DNA from: Populus alba
Lineage: Eukaryota > Streptophyta > Magnoliopsida > Malpighiales > Salicaceae
Length of the DNA: 64,000 nt
Direction of reading: 5' to 3'
NCBI RefSeq assembly: GCF_005239225.2
Contig: NC_133288.1
Location: 15,320,169-15,384,168, forward strand
How positions within the stretch are numbered: the first letter of the stretch is position 1; every line of letters begins with the position of its first letter. The notes under the pieces are model-generated. The model made no database searches. It saw only the letters and a list, made by a program, of their open reading frames with translations, and was not told the DNA's origin. Below, one piece after another: positions 10,469 through 22,609 of the stretch. The translations under genes were made by a program, and so were the position numbers.

Positions 10469-11470
10469 GATTTCTCTAGATCGGTTGGACCCCACTTCAA
10501 AACTAATATGAGGAAACAATGCGCCTATATATGCAAGTATACATGTACATACAAATTTGCGATTGTAGATAGACAAAATTGAAGTTAACCTTTTTTCATT
10601 TTTTTGCTATGAAGATTGAAGTTAACTTCTATGAATGATTATAGTATATCTCATTGCTGTTAATTACTTTGTCAACTCTTTTGTCGCTTGTCTTCCATGA
10701 CAATCCAAAGATCAAGAGCGAAATGATGGGTAGCTAAACCTTGTTTGCACCAAAATTGTCTAAGCATCTAGTAACACTAAAATAAACAATTCAAGCAGGT
10801 TTAGATTTGATCAAGTCGTGAAAACATTTGAGACAAAAAAAGGTATTTCCATAGCTGCATCCTAGGATTTTAGTATAATTGAGTTCCTCTTTAGTTCATG
10901 GGTTGCACCCGATGGCTAAACATTCACAATTGGAAACAAGTCTTCCGAGAGATAGAGACTCCAATATTTAAATCAGTAACATGTAATAAATAAATAATGT
11001 AAAAACAAAAAAGAATAATAAAGGTGAAAGAAATGCGTATCTTTAACATGAAAGTGATTACATGGGCCTAGAATTGCTTGGCGTACAACTATAAGAATGG
11101 TTGGCTTTGCATGGTGAGGTTGTATGGAGACTTGGCTACGGCTCTAGCTTTTTTTATAGCAAGTGATTAGTGACCGGGTGTATTTTTGTTCTTAAACTTT
11201 CTTCATGAAGAATAAGGCATATCATTAATGGAGAAGATGATGCTCACCATTAATTGTGAAGTTAACAATCCATTGGAGGAAAAAATAGTGCTTATAAGTG
11301 ATATCTAGTGCTTTTTATATAACAAGAAAATCATTGACTAGCTATGGTATTTGTTTATTGTTGTGCGATATCGTGATTGATGTACTGTGCCACCATCGGG
11401 AGGATGTTTGTGATGATGAACATCGATCGTTGAGATAGAAGATGGTGCATGCTTTGCAGAGAAAAAAATA
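10469..11470. repeat. Dispersed repeat R1, copy 3
   Basis: Direct copy of 1-1205. It shares the first 40 bases, then carries about 185 bp (10512-10696) missing from copy 1, then resumes at catgacaatcca. It has no plastid insert at the site where copy 1 does. The 10.47-kb spacing of two about 1.1-kb direct repeats resembles an LTR pair, but TG/CA ends, PBS and PPT are not seen, so I call it only a repeat. Confidence 0.7.
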
Positions 11471-11639
11471 TTAGAAAATTGAAACTCGGGGAATCAAATG
11501 AAACTTTTGCATGCTTTCTATGAAAAAGTCCATTGTTTCTTCCTTAATGTAATTTTTGTTTCTTTACCTCTCAATTTGTTTTTTTTTTTTTTTAAGTAAA
11601 AGCAAAAAACTCATTTTCATAAAATTGATATTTAATTCA

Positions 11640-11845
11640 ATATTAAAACATTTAACAAAATATTAGATAAGTTAGAGAGAAAGAAACCATAACACGTTTA
11701 AGTGTATAAAACCATAAAGAAAATTAATTTGGCTAGATTAAATTAAAAATAAAAAAATTAAGTTATCGAATTGTAGATAGAAAAAAAAAAAGAATCAAAA
11801 TGAAAAAATCAGGAAAAAAATTTCTAGTAAATGGACAGTGAAAAA
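11640..11845. repeat. Dispersed repeat R2, copy 2
   Basis: Diverged direct copy of 9560-9760, just downstream of R1 copy 3. Both R1 and R2 occur more than once in the first 12 kb. Confidence 0.65.
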
Positions 11846-12007
11846 AAATATAGTTGTTTTTTTAGTTTTGTTTGTTAATTTTTAATAAATACAAATGTGA
11901 AATATCATTTTTTTTTTTTTGTCTTTGGATACTGAATTAAAAAGCTCAAGTATGCAAACAGAAGAGGCCTACTTTTAAGAAGGCCCGGAACCAGCATATA
12001 ACCAGGC

Positions 12008-12016
12008 TTAGGGTTT
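12008..12016 (-). promoter_or_regulatory. Telo-box upstream of TRM112
   Basis: TTAGGGTTT on the + strand (AAACCCTAA on the other), 186 bases before the start codon. Telo-boxes are enriched near plant genes for ribosome and translation functions, which suits a TRM112 gene. A gcccggaacc block just upstream only partly resembles the often-paired site II element. Whether it lies in the promoter or the 5' UTR cannot be told. Confidence 0.45.
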
Positions 12017-12201
12017 AGCTCTTGCACCACCTGAATTACCCTAGCTAGTCCTCAGCTAAGCGAGGCCGTGGTCGTCCTTCTGAAGACAAATCTCCTTCCC
12101 TTCCTTCCTCCAGCAACACTCTAAAAACCCATTCGCCCTCCTCTGCTTCGGTGCTGGCTTGCAGCTACTGTTGAGGCTTGAGAGACAGGGAGCGATCGGA
12201 C

Positions 12202-12570
12202 ATGAGGCTATTTACTCACAACATGCTATCCTCCAACATCAAGGGAGTTTCCAACGGCTTCCCTTTACGAATCGAGGTAGAGCAAGTGCTCGAAAAGCAA
12301 GTGGACTTCAATCCCGATTTCGTCAAGAACTTGTTCCCTAAGCTCGAGTGGAAAGCCCTTGTCGACGGCGCACGAACCTTGGGCTACGCTGAGCTTCCCG
12401 AGGAGGCCGATTCATCGATGCTTGAGTCTGAGGAATTCTTAAGGAAGGTTCACCACGCTCTTTTGGAGCTTCACCTCGAAGAGGGGGCTTTGACTTGCCC
12501 TGAGACAGGAAGGAAGTTTCCGGTTACTAAAGGGATACCCAATATGCTTCTTCATGAAGATGAGGTTTGA
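12202..12570 (+). CDS. TRM112: TRM112-like multifunctional methyltransferase subunit
   Basis: Intronless 122-residue protein starting MRLFTHNML and ending LLHEDEV. Trm112 proteins are small obligate partners that stabilise and activate several S-adenosylmethionine methyltransferases acting on tRNA, 18S rRNA (Bud23 type) and translation release factors. Arabidopsis SMO2 belongs to this family and affects cell division in organ growth. Diagnostic parts are the N-terminal MRLFTHNML, the central helical region (about residues 25-85), and the C-terminal Trm112 segment LTCPETGRKFPV followed by KGIPNML. Length matches plant homologues at about 120-125 residues. The ATG at 12202 is the only plausible start: the in-frame codons before it contain no ATG. 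The frame is intact and GC-richer than its surroundings, as expected of a live gene. It stands alone in about 5 kb of non-coding DNA. Confidence 0.96.
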   Translation: MRLFTHNMLSSNIKGVSNGFPLRIEVEQVLEKQVDFNPDFVKNLFPKLEWKALVDGARTLGYAELPEEADSSMLESEEFLRKVHHALLELHLEEGALTCPETGRKFPVTKGIPNMLLHEDEV

Positions 12571-13247
12571 GATGTTTGTTGTTTCTTCAGATTAGGGTTC
12601 TTGTTTTGGGGGGATTGAGGGTTTTGGGGTTTTCTTTAGATACCGTCATTTTGGGTTATGAAGATTTGTGGAAAGAAAATATTGCATTTGCCTCAATGTT
12701 TCTTGTGTGTGTATTATCATAATCTATTTGTTTCGAAGTGAATCCTAGACATGAATTTCTGTCCTCCATTATTATCGCACCAAGTGTCTTAAAGGTCCTG
12801 ATTTGTAAGCCGCAGTATTCAGATGCAACAATCAGTTTTGGAAACAAGTCTACAGTTGCCTGGATCTCTCAGTTAACAAATGTTGGTGCGTATCACTGGG
12901 AAATAATTACTCCAATCCGAGCAATTTATGAATCTAAACATATATAACTCTGTTTAAGTACATACTCAAATGTGAATAAATCAAATTAGACCCCAAGGTC
13001 AGTCATCTTGCTTTAAACCCATCCTTGTCGCGAGATGGTGCTTCACCAGGAGGACCGGAACACTTCCCTCTCCTGCTCAGAGCAATACATTGTTATAGCT
13101 GTCGAGATGCTGAAAACCAACAATTGCACCCTAACATTATTGCAAATACGAAATCTTGCCCCCCACCCTCTATTTAGCTGTCAGACTTCATTTTGTACTA
13201 TGCATGATGCTTAAATACGTATAATATTAATTTGCTCTCATGTCTTT
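12571..13247. other. TRM112 3' UTR and spacer
   Basis: The T-rich stretch after the stop (12571-12720) is the likely 3' UTR. Beyond it there is no gene I can support; reading frames near 12656-12947 on both strands match nothing. Confidence 0.5.
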
Positions 13248-13524
13248 TCATTTCATCGGAATGCCGTGCAGGAATAACAGAAGTAACATCCCAATGAAGT
13301 TCAGATCAAGAAACAAAAGCTTGAACTGTGTCATAAAGGTGCCAAAATAGGCAGCTTGGTTGCATGGTTTAATTAGGGTATAATTTTCAATCATGCTACG
13401 TCCACACCGCATAAACTTCATTATACTGCTATCCACATCTCTAATGGTCCAACCATTGGTACTTTTCATTGTAGGTGTGGTAGCCACCACGCCACAGGTG
13501 TGATTTCGATGCACCATGACCAAG

Positions 13525-13730
13525 TCACTTGATAGGCAATATAGTAATCGGAGGCGTCAGCTGTTTCCTTAAAGCTAAAATGGAACGCCAAACGGAAAAG
13601 GTTGAAATGGCAACGAGATCAGCATAGCACAGCAGGATGTAATACAATAGAGGCAGATGAACAATATACAGATAGAAACTAGCTTGATCTTGCAGTACCA
13701 AGAAGACCCTTCCCAGATATGTTGCTAGGC
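13525..13730 (-). other. Candidate terminal exon of a membrane protein (unrecognised)
   Basis: On the minus strand a strong acceptor (pyrimidine-rich tract ending tcgtgCAG, 13731-13740) is followed by about 67 codons ending at TGA 13527-13525. The peptide is hydrophobic (VFLVLQDQ, YLYIVHLPLLYYILLCYADL, then VAISTFSVW) and ends with a basic tail, as in a C-terminal transmembrane segment. I do not recognise the family and found no convincing upstream exons on this strand to 14480. It could be the last exon of a real gene, a pseudogene, or chance. Confidence 0.2.
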
Positions 13731-14854
13731 CTGCACGAGGACAAATACAAACATGTGAACCAATGAAGTGTACAAGGAGAAACCCCATGTAGTGAGCTTT
13801 ACAACATTAACTCATTGTTAAAACTCCACTATTTATCTCGATAAAATCTCATGTCATGAAAAGATTAGGAAGGTGCGCCTGTCTTAAAACAGAGCCTGTG
13901 CAGAGTTGTGGGCAGTCAAACGGAGAGTTGAAATTGCATGGCCAATGGGGTATCGTGATCGTCTCTTAAGTTAGAGCCAGGAGGTGGAATCAAAGTCATT
14001 GTTTGACTTGATCAAGAAGGAAATAAGGTAAATATTAACAAAGAGTGGGTGGTGCATGTTCTTCACTCCTGTACATAGGCAACAAATGTGCTGATTGGCT
14101 TGCCAATCATGGTGATGCGAAAACTCAAAGGTTTATTCCAGTTTCACAATAATCCTAGTTGCCTTTGTACACAGGCTTTGCTTGTCTTAGATGTCTTTGT
14201 TTTGATCCGTTTGGCCCCTTTTGCAATCCAAAAAGAAAAAAACAAAGAGCAAAGAGCAAATGGCAAGAAACGGACGTGTAAGAATGGAATCCAAGCAATG
14301 AAATACTATTATGGCAAGAAACAGCTTAGGTACTCTTGTCGCATTGACCATCAAGACATTCAAGGCTAAGCAAATCACAACTGAAAGGTCACTCAAGTGA
14401 AGGCAGAAAACGTACATGGTAAGAAACATGGTATTGCTCAAATTCAGAGTACATAATATTAATCTCAATCCCAGCTATTCATCCTATCTAGATTATCACA
14501 TTATCTTTCTTTTTTTCATAAAAAAAATATAATATTTATCAATCTCAACTTCTTTAATTAATATTGAATCTGAATATAATATTAATTAAGAATAATTATG
14601 AATAATATTTTGATACAATAAAACTCTTATAATTATAACAACTTTATAATTTACTTTTCACATTATTTTTATCTCATGAATTTTATCTTTATTGTAAATT
14701 AATTAATTAATAGATTCATTAATTAAATATAAATAAGTATTAAAAATAAATAATTTATTAGTAATAAATATGTTTTACGTAAATAAAATCAGTGTTACAT
14801 TTAACCTGATTATTGGACATATTCACTCACACATGACCCATTAGAACATCCCTT
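13731..14854. other. No gene seen
   Basis: Mixed-composition sequence to about 14480, then strongly AT-rich. Frames of 93 codons on both strands near 14088-14468 overlap each other, match nothing, and are probably chance. Confidence 0.5.
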
Positions 14855-14876
14855 TTATATATATATATATATATAT
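14855..14876. repeat. AT dinucleotide microsatellite
   Basis: Eleven or so uninterrupted AT units. Confidence 0.9.
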
Positions 14877-14994
14877 GAACCATCAAAGATAGAGGTTCTT
14901 TCCTTCAACCTGTGATCATTTCTTACATCTTTCCTATAAACACACACAACAGAGTTTTTAAAGCTTCCTTCCTCTTAAATCCTTGTTAATTTAA

Positions 14995-15765
14995 GGCAAT
15001 GATTGTTTTCTGGAAAGTGATTTTTAAAAAATTAATTTTCAAACTTTTCTGTCTTTGTTTGTTATAGAAAAGTTGGTTAACGGAAAACACTTTACAGTCA
15101 AAGAAAATTTTAGCTTGGTTTCTAGAAAAGTATTTTCTCAAAAAATTTAGGTGGAAAACACTTTCTGGAAGTTGTGAAAAATTTAGAAATGCTATATTAT
15201 TTGCTGATTATATCAAATTTGGTCCTTAAACTTTTGATTACTATATATATTTTGTCGTAACTATTTATTTTTCAATTTCATCTCTTAAAATTTAATTTTT
15301 ATATTAACTTTGATCCTTATTTTTATAATTTTATTTACTTTTTCCTTATCATTTTTTTTATTAAAAATTTTTATCTATCAAATTTGATTCTCATTCTTTT
15401 GATTGTTACTTATTTTATTTGAAATAATTTATGAAATTTTAATTATTATTATCTTAATTTTTTAGATTTGATCTCTATTATTTTGATTATTATTTATTTT
15501 ATTTGAGATAATTTATGAAATTATATATTTTTTTTCAATTTCATTCTCATTTAACTTTTTAATTTGTAAGATTTGTTCCTTGAGAGAAATAAAACATTAA
15601 TAAGTTATTTTCCGGTTTATTTTTCATAACATAATCAAATACTGGAAAATGTTTTCTAACTTATTTTTCATTACACTATCAAATATTAAAAAATAATTCA
15701 CTTTCTCAAAATTTACATTCCAAAAAATATTATTTTCAACAAAAACAAGATCTAAGAACAGAAAG
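14995..15765. repeat. Possible non-autonomous DNA element with degenerate inverted ends
   Basis: The left end (about 14996-15060, tctggaaagtgatttttaa) and right end (about 15640-15765, aattcactttctcaaaattt) are imperfectly complementary and carry several further ggaaaatgtttt/aaaacacttt blocks in both orientations. The interior is AT-rich with a degenerate internal repeat around tttgatta(c/t)tatttat. No coding sequence. Exact ends and target duplication are not resolved. Confidence 0.4.
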
Positions 15766-16464
15766 ATCATTTATTGCAGAAGACTTGTTTTGCAAGGTCT
15801 CATGGAGTCCAAGTCTAGCGGTCTTAATATACCGGTTCATCCGTCAATCTTGAAAAAATCTTGATCTTTTAAGATTTTCTGTAAACCTTATTTATTACTA
15901 AATGTTAATTGTTTTAGACACGTTAATATCTAAGATTATAGTATAAGCAAATCCATAATAACCTTCTCGGGATGGAGATGAGATTCATAGCTGCCTGGTC
16001 AAAACAATCTTTTTTTCGGAAGCCAGTCTTCCGCATCTTTTGATATCGATTTCCCACCACCTGCCCTCACTAAATAGAAAATTGAAAGGCAAACATCAAG
16101 AAAGTTCTTAAAGAGGGAAAAAAAAAACTAGCATCCCTTGTGAAAAGTCCTCTTATTGGTCTTTAATCCGTACAGAATTGATTGGATTTGTATTCAGGTA
16201 GCAAAATAAGATAACCATACATGTAAATGGAATCAGATGGAACCTACTTGCAAAACAAACTCTCTTGCTTAAACATTATAGGTAACGTTAAAGTTGTTAA
16301 AAATGTTTTTTTGACATGATATGAAATATATAATATAAACTCAAATTATAAAATTATAAATAAAATATTTTAACTAATTATATATTAACAATTTCAATCA
16401 AGTAGTAATTAACAATATAATAAAATTTAAATAAAAATAAAATAAACAAATAGAAAAGTCCAAA
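15766..16464. other. No gene seen
   Basis: AT-rich spacer without recognised features. Confidence 0.5.
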
Positions 16465-16925
16465 CACATTTATTTTATTTAAATTGATTCCTCTATTTCC
16501 TGGACAAATCGATCCGCTTACTTCGTTATTTACAAGAAATGAGTCCTATCAAATTTTGATAAATAATTTAACATTAATTACTCTAAAGGTCAAGTATACC
16601 AATTTACATCTTTTAAAACACATTTATTTTATTTACATTGATTCCTCTATTTTTTGGACAAATCGATTCACTTATTTTGTTATTTACAAGAAATTAATTC
16701 CTTCAAATTTTAATAGATTATTTAACATTAATTACTTTAAAGGTCAAGCATGCCAATTTATAATTTTTAAAACACATTTATTTTATTCACATTGTATCCT
16801 CTATTTCTTGGATAAATCGATCCACTTATTTCGTTATTTACAAGAAATAAGTCCCTTTAAATTTTGATAGATCATTTAATATTAATTACTCGAAAGGTGA
16901 AGCATGTCAATTTACAACTTTTATT
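16465..16925. repeat. 154-bp tandem repeat, three copies
   Basis: Units start with cacatttattttatt at 16465, 16619 and 16773, giving an exact period of 154 bp. Each contains a diverged gacaaatcgat(c/t)c block and an attaattact block. A 127-codon frame crosses the array, but 154 is not a multiple of three, so each copy is read in a different frame; it is not a gene. Confidence 0.9.
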
Positions 16926-17901
16926 ATATATATTTGCCAACTAAAATAGAATAACACATCAATTGATATGTTAATAGTTTACATAAAAAAATATGAAGAA
17001 TAAATAGGTATTCTAATTTTACAGAAATAAAATCTATAAATAACTATATCGTTAAAAAAATTATAATAATTATAATAAAAATAAGCTTTTGATTATCAAA
17101 TTACACATATTTTGTAATATATACATTTAAAATAATAAAAATATTAAGGTGTAGATTATCAAACTCATAAAATCAGTCTGTTTTTACCAATTTTGACTGA
17201 ATTTATTAGTTTTCAAGTTTAAATTCAGTTTTCAAGTTTTAATCTAATTTGACAAGTATTCATGAAATCATAAGATTTTAAGAATCAACTTGCCTTTTTA
17301 ATTGCATTGATTATAGTCCATAGGCATGCATGATGGCCCCTTTCAATACGTTTTCCCAACCATCTGGGAAAGAATAGCAAATCACGATGATCAAAATAAG
17401 TACATGAGCTGTGACCAAAATAGAAACACGTACGATAAATCTCCAATATCAGAAGGAAACTTTGTTCTTTCAGTTTGTTCATGCAATTCATTTCCCTTAG
17501 AGCTGTAGTTAAGCATAAGGACAGCAGTAAAACCATTTAGGATCTACTTTAAATGCTCCATCACACTATGCATGCCTAAACCACTAAACAACAAGGAATT
17601 TTTGCCAACGGCGTACAGATTTGAAGTATATTTCACCCAAATCAAGTTTTTTAAAACAGAAAAGCCTAAAATTTGGATAGTGGCCAAGAGATGGAATAGT
17701 AATCAAATCAAGCAAAGAAGATTACAGATATTGAAAATTTTGTGGTTCCTCCTTTTGCATAACAACAATATGTTGTTAAATCAATGGTAATTGTTGTGTA
17801 AATGACTCGTCTTACCATTCTGATTTATATCCAGTGCTCATCTTGAGTCACTAGTATACATACCACCTACAAGTTTTCTCTAATAGATCATATTTCCTCT
17901 G
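16926..17901. other. Spacer and likely 3' flank of the carrier gene
   Basis: AT-rich to about 17280, then more balanced composition up to the stop of the BTL-like gene. The part near 17700-17900 probably includes its 3' UTR. Short frames on either strand are not supported. Confidence 0.5.
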
Positions 17902-20864
17902 TCATTCCACTTTGAGAACAATCTTCATAAACTCATAGACGAAGTAACTAATTGCAGCTGAAGGAAGTACCTGAAGATGAAACATATTGGAAAAGAACAA
18001 TACTGTCAAAATTTTGGAAGGACTGTGCAAGCTCTGTAAGCAGCATTGCAATAAAAGTAATAGCTTGTTTTAATAAAAAGATAAGCATGACAAGTTCCAG
18101 AACATCTGGATTTCAGTTATAGAGTGGAATGTAAGAGGTTTTTGCCCCAAAGGTACAACCATGTGGATTTCAGTTCCAAACTCCCATAAGCTCAACTAAC
18201 CACAACCCAGACTAGTTGGGTGCTAGATCCATGGATCCGTCTTCTCCTTTCAATTATTTTTACGTGCTAATGTTTTGTAATCCATGAGACTCTAGATCAT
18301 TGGTTTCTTAAACATAACATCATACGAAGTTAACATAAGCAGAACTTCTATCCCGGCTATCTGTATGGTTTTGTTTAAGTCAAGAATTCAATTATTTCCA
18401 AAGTTAAATATCATCAAATTCTGCATGTCTTATAATAATAACCAAGCAATATGCATATAAATAGCATAAAGCTCTGGCATAACAGCTCATAAGGAAGTCT
18501 GTTGTGTACAGAGCTTTCAACTTCATACCTGCAGCAAGCTGGGAAACAGTCCAGCATAAAGAGCTGGAATTCCTCCTTGCTCAACTATCTTGACACAGGT
18601 CACCAATGCACTCATCTTGGTAGCCCGGACTTGCAATTGAAGCCGTCTCCTAACAACTTCAAATGGGTATGTAGCAAATTCTGCACAAGCACCAGCAATT
18701 GCCCCATACACTAATGTCCTGATTGGTCCCAACTCCAGTTGGTCCAAGGCATTTAATTCCTGCCCATGATGGCTCATATACTTAAGTCTCTTCTGACCTT
18801 CCGGTGAATGAAGATAAGCTGATTTCAGTATGTCATACACGCCATAGAAAACTGCCCCTGATGGTGCCACACTTAAGATAGAAGGTACTAAGCCCTTGTA
18901 AAGTGAAAAGAAACCTTCAGTTTGTATCATGTGGTGAAAAGCACCAATTACACCACCCAAAGCTTCTCCACCAGGTGCAACTATCTTGGTCCGGATCTAG
19001 AAATAAAGTAATTAAAAAGCACGTTAGAATCCAGAGGTGGCTATGGGCCCCCAGGTGCACCTTCATAACAATGAAATCCTGAAATGTAAAATATTTAGCT
19101 ATTTCTATCAGGAGCAGAGCGGAGGAGGTTAATTTTTACAATTATAAGCTAAATATTTTACATGGTAGTGTAACTAGACAGCAGAAAAACTACAATTAAC
19201 ACATTGCATCGCTATAAATGGTATATATTGCATTCCAAGTTCCACCCAAAGCTTAGGGTGATTGTCCACATGATTGTTTATCAATAACTTTCCACTCCCA
19301 ATAAAAGACTCAAGAGTTAATTTTTCTTTGGCATACAGAATATGAAACAGGTCATTTTGATTTCTTATCATAAATATCACATTACTGAGACACGTCATCA
19401 AGTCATATAAAGTAAATTTATCAAGTTATGTAAAGTAAATTTGGCAAGACATTGCAAGGAAGGATCGTATATTCCCAGCAAACAAGTGTTCAGAAAAGGG
19501 GCAAAAGGTGACCAACTTGGTTGGTTGTTTCATCTACAGTCTCAACCAGTTTGCTTTCCCATGGATATTTTGATATAAATCTTCCCTAATATAGGCTTAA
19601 TGCCAGGAATATTGAAGAAATGATGAGAGCAAGATTACTGAGCTCTCGTACCACAGTCTGAAAACAAAAAAAAATCATTCAGCAGGTGAAAATAAGTGGC
19701 CATATGCAATCAACTTGGGCCACTTGATCCAAGCTTTACATAATCAGTGCACTATGTTCGTAATTCTACAATGTAGAGTAAGCCCAGTGCCAGCAGAAGA
19801 AAGGAAGAAAGTCTCAAGTTTCCACATACCGTGTCAAGTGGTAAACAGAGAATTGTCGCAGTAATGCCAGCACCAGCACCAGCAATGAACCTTTCGAAAT
19901 TCGTTGTTTCCTCATTTCCTGAGAATCTGAGCAGTTGCTTCCGATATGTGTCATAAGAACAAAAATTGACCGCTTTAAATGGAGCAGTACGAAGAATGTT
20001 AACAAGATTCCCTTTCCAAAAACCCTTCAAGCCTTGAGTGGTAGCAATTGTCCTGATTAGCTCAACAATATTCTTTTGCTCACCGCGAACTATATATTCC
20101 AGTTTTAATCGCTCAAGCGGAGCCACGCAAGTTCTGATACAATAACATCACTACAGTAAATTTTCAACGGCATTTATCAAAGTAAGAAACAATAACAATG
20201 TATAGTACCACCCCGGAAAAATAAAATTTGGTGCAGCATCGCAGCTATAACACGGATTTTGCAATCGAACTGACGATATTCAAACATATAAGTTAACAAA
20301 AAAAAAAAGCCCATAATTGGCATTGGATGAAAAAGTCAATTAAATTAGAACGAGAGAGACAAGAAGCACAAACCTTGAAACCATGGCAGCAATGGCACCA
20401 GCCCACAGATGCTTAGTGGTATTCATAGCAAAACCTCCTCGCGCCTTAACCTTCCGGTTCTCTTTACTCTCCAAAACAATATTACCTCCCTCTGCCACCT
20501 TATCCTCCTCCTCCAGGCTCTTGCTATCTTCGTTTTGAACCAAACACACCTTAGATTCCTGCAGGAGCCCATCATTTCTCAAGCTCACTGACAGAAAAAC
20601 ACCACTAACCACCACTTCATTAATACCTCTACTCCTCCTTCCTCTCTTTAAGCCCCCGAAATTCGCGTGTTTATAAAAGGAAATGGGATTTGAAATGGTG
20701 ATTGAAGAGCATTTATGAGAAATAAAATTAACAGTAGAAGAATAAACGGTGGGCTCCAGAAATATGCCACCGAGAGTGGATGAGCTAGAAGAGCTGGGAG
20801 TTAAATCTATCGAGGATGGAGTTTGGGATTGTGAATTTCTCGGCCATATCTCAAATCCTGGCAT
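17902..20864 (-). CDS. BTL3: Mitochondrial carrier family, BRITTLE1-like adenine nucleotide transporter (BTL2/BTL3 type)
   Basis: Four exons on the minus strand: 20864-20374, 20133-19830, 18996-18529 and 17970-17902. All introns are GT-AG and phases fit (2, 0, 0), giving 443 residues. A TAA lies in frame upstream of the ATG, which supports the start. Residues 1 to about 150 are a poorly conserved N-terminal extension with a Ser run. Three mitochondrial-carrier repeats follow, with signatures PLERLK, PLDTIRTK (joined across the exon 2/3 junction) and PFEVVRRR. The C-terminus ends in KIVLKVE. Family members are six-helix exchangers of the inner mitochondrial or plastid envelope membrane; the BTL subgroup is predicted to carry adenine nucleotides. 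The long N-terminus and conserved HLWAGAIAAMVSR block fit Arabidopsis BTL2/BTL3 (about 420-430 residues). The choice between them, and the exact substrate, are not certain. Confidence 0.93.
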
Positions 20865-21400
20865 TTTTATGAGACTGAGAGGAGTTTATTGGGGTCTGGA
20901 GGAAAATGAGAAATGTAAAACTAGTTGGGGGAGCGAAATGGCGGATTTGAGATGCTTTGGCTTCGCTTCCACCGCCGCACATAAGAGGCATTTTTGGTAC
21001 TGCGGCAGAGGTTTTTATTTATTTATAAATGTATTAAAATAAATAGAGATGTAGAATCGAGGCTCTCAAGAGATATTTTTGTTGAAGTTATGTTTCTTTG
21101 TATTAACATGGGATTTAACTTTAATATTTGTTTCAATAAATTAATTCTAATGTTAATATATTTTAAATTAATGGTATTGGAGTTATACTAATAAAAGTTT
21201 AATGGAACTCTTTTTATATAAATATAGGTTTTCGGTTTCTAAACTCACACATTAACATATAGATTTTTATCAATAAAAATACACTATTAAATTTTAATGC
21301 GTCAAAGTTTAGAAGTACCAAAATCTTAAAAAAATACGTGAGTATTTTATTACATCAACATTTTATTGTGCTAGAATTATTATGCACTCTCTCACAATAC
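20865..21400. other. 5' flank of the carrier gene
   Basis: Upstream of the minus-strand start codon. About 150 bases next to the gene are GC-richer and probably 5' UTR/promoter. Beyond about 21000 it is AT-rich. No TATA box stands out. A 97-codon + strand frame here is the antisense of exon 1 and its flank. Confidence 0.4.
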
Positions 21401-22600
21401 ACTGTGGATTGGAGCAATGTATTTTTTTTTTATAATATTTACTTTGATCCTCAAACTTTTATTATGCTTGATTTGATTCTTTTAAGCCCAAATTAGCCTC
21501 CAATTGCATATAATTTTTGTAGGGAGGGTTGAATTAAAAGTTAAGGGGTTAAGTGAAAATCTCGAATAAGATGGGGGTAGGTTGAAAGTTTTGTTAGAAC
21601 ATTCATTTTAATCTGTTATATTTTTTAGATATTATGTGAATAGTCTCTTGAATTTGAAAACAACAAATTTTGGTGCCTAACTTTTTTTTTTCCAGTCCCT
21701 TTTCTATTAAGAGAAGAGAGAGAGAGAGGGAGTTGCCAGATTTAAACTTAGAGAGAGAAAGTGATTGTCATGGAAGATTCTTCTAGTTACCAAAACAATT
21801 GATTTTTGTGTCAAAAGGTTTCATATGATGAGAGGAATTATGTTTAGGTGTTTTTTTACCTTGAAAACACCTAGAATAACATATCTGAGCTTGAGAAGAA
21901 TTTTTGTTTCAGGTGGATTTCAGGTTTTAGGGAGATTTATTAGCTTTTTGGTGGCCATGAATTGGTTTAAAAAGGTCTTTATAGTTTTTTCTAGGTTGTT
22001 TGGGATTAAAAATAGAATTTTTTATCAAAAAAACAAAGTACCCAATTTTTCTGGCCACCACAGTGGCTGGATTCTGGGTTTCTCAAGTAACACGTCGTTT
22101 GTTGACTTAGGCAATGCTTCCTTTTTTAAAAAAGAATTGGGGCGAACGACGTGCCATTAAACTTTTGAAAAAATAAAGGCCCATGAGCAGGCTGTTTTTC
22201 AATTACAATTCAATTTTTGGTTTCTTTTTTTTTTTATTATTTTTAGTTTTTTAAAAAATAATGCATTATTTGCATGTATATTTTTCAAATAAATTTTGGG
22301 TTTATATTTTAATTAGATTGTGATTATTTTTAAATGATATTGTGATTACACAAGACTTTAAATTAGAAATTGAAGTGTCAAACACCTACCTGAAAAATGT
22401 GCTCTGCTAGTCATCATCCCCTACTCCCGTCTATTTTCCACAATTTCACTTGTATCAATATTTACACTAATTTAAATTTCAAGTCTTGACCATACATACA
22501 CACATATACATATTACCTTTGTAATTTAACATTTTGTAATTGAAAAACAATTCCAAATAGAAGTCACCAATTTACAAGTATCAAGTGGCTCAATATAACA
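21400..22600. repeat. Unclassified repeat-like sequence
   Basis: Begins with phrases typical of plant LTR regions (ttgatcctcaaactttta and the reverse-oriented counterpart near 21540), includes a gagagagagag tract at 21713-21727, and is T-rich throughout. A 131-codon frame (21765-22160, +) has no recognisable domain and is biased by T-rich composition. I infer decayed LTR sequence, without proof. Confidence 0.3.
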
Positions 22601-22609
22601 AATTGTTCA

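Noticed and set aside
10469..11470. R1 copies 1 and 3 as an LTR pair of one large element
   Set aside because: No TG/CA ends, PBS, PPT or target duplication seen, a third copy exists, and the left copy is cut by the window edge. Kept as an open possibility only.
16484..16867. 127-codon open frame across the 154-bp repeat
   Set aside because: The period is not divisible by three, so each unit is read in a different frame; no domain and strongly AT-biased codons.
20749..21042. 97-codon + strand frame at the carrier gene start
   Set aside because: Antisense of exon 1 and its 5' flank.
21765..22160. 131-codon + strand frame
   Set aside because: Phe/Lys-rich product of T-rich sequence in repeat-like DNA; no recognisable domain or splice partner.
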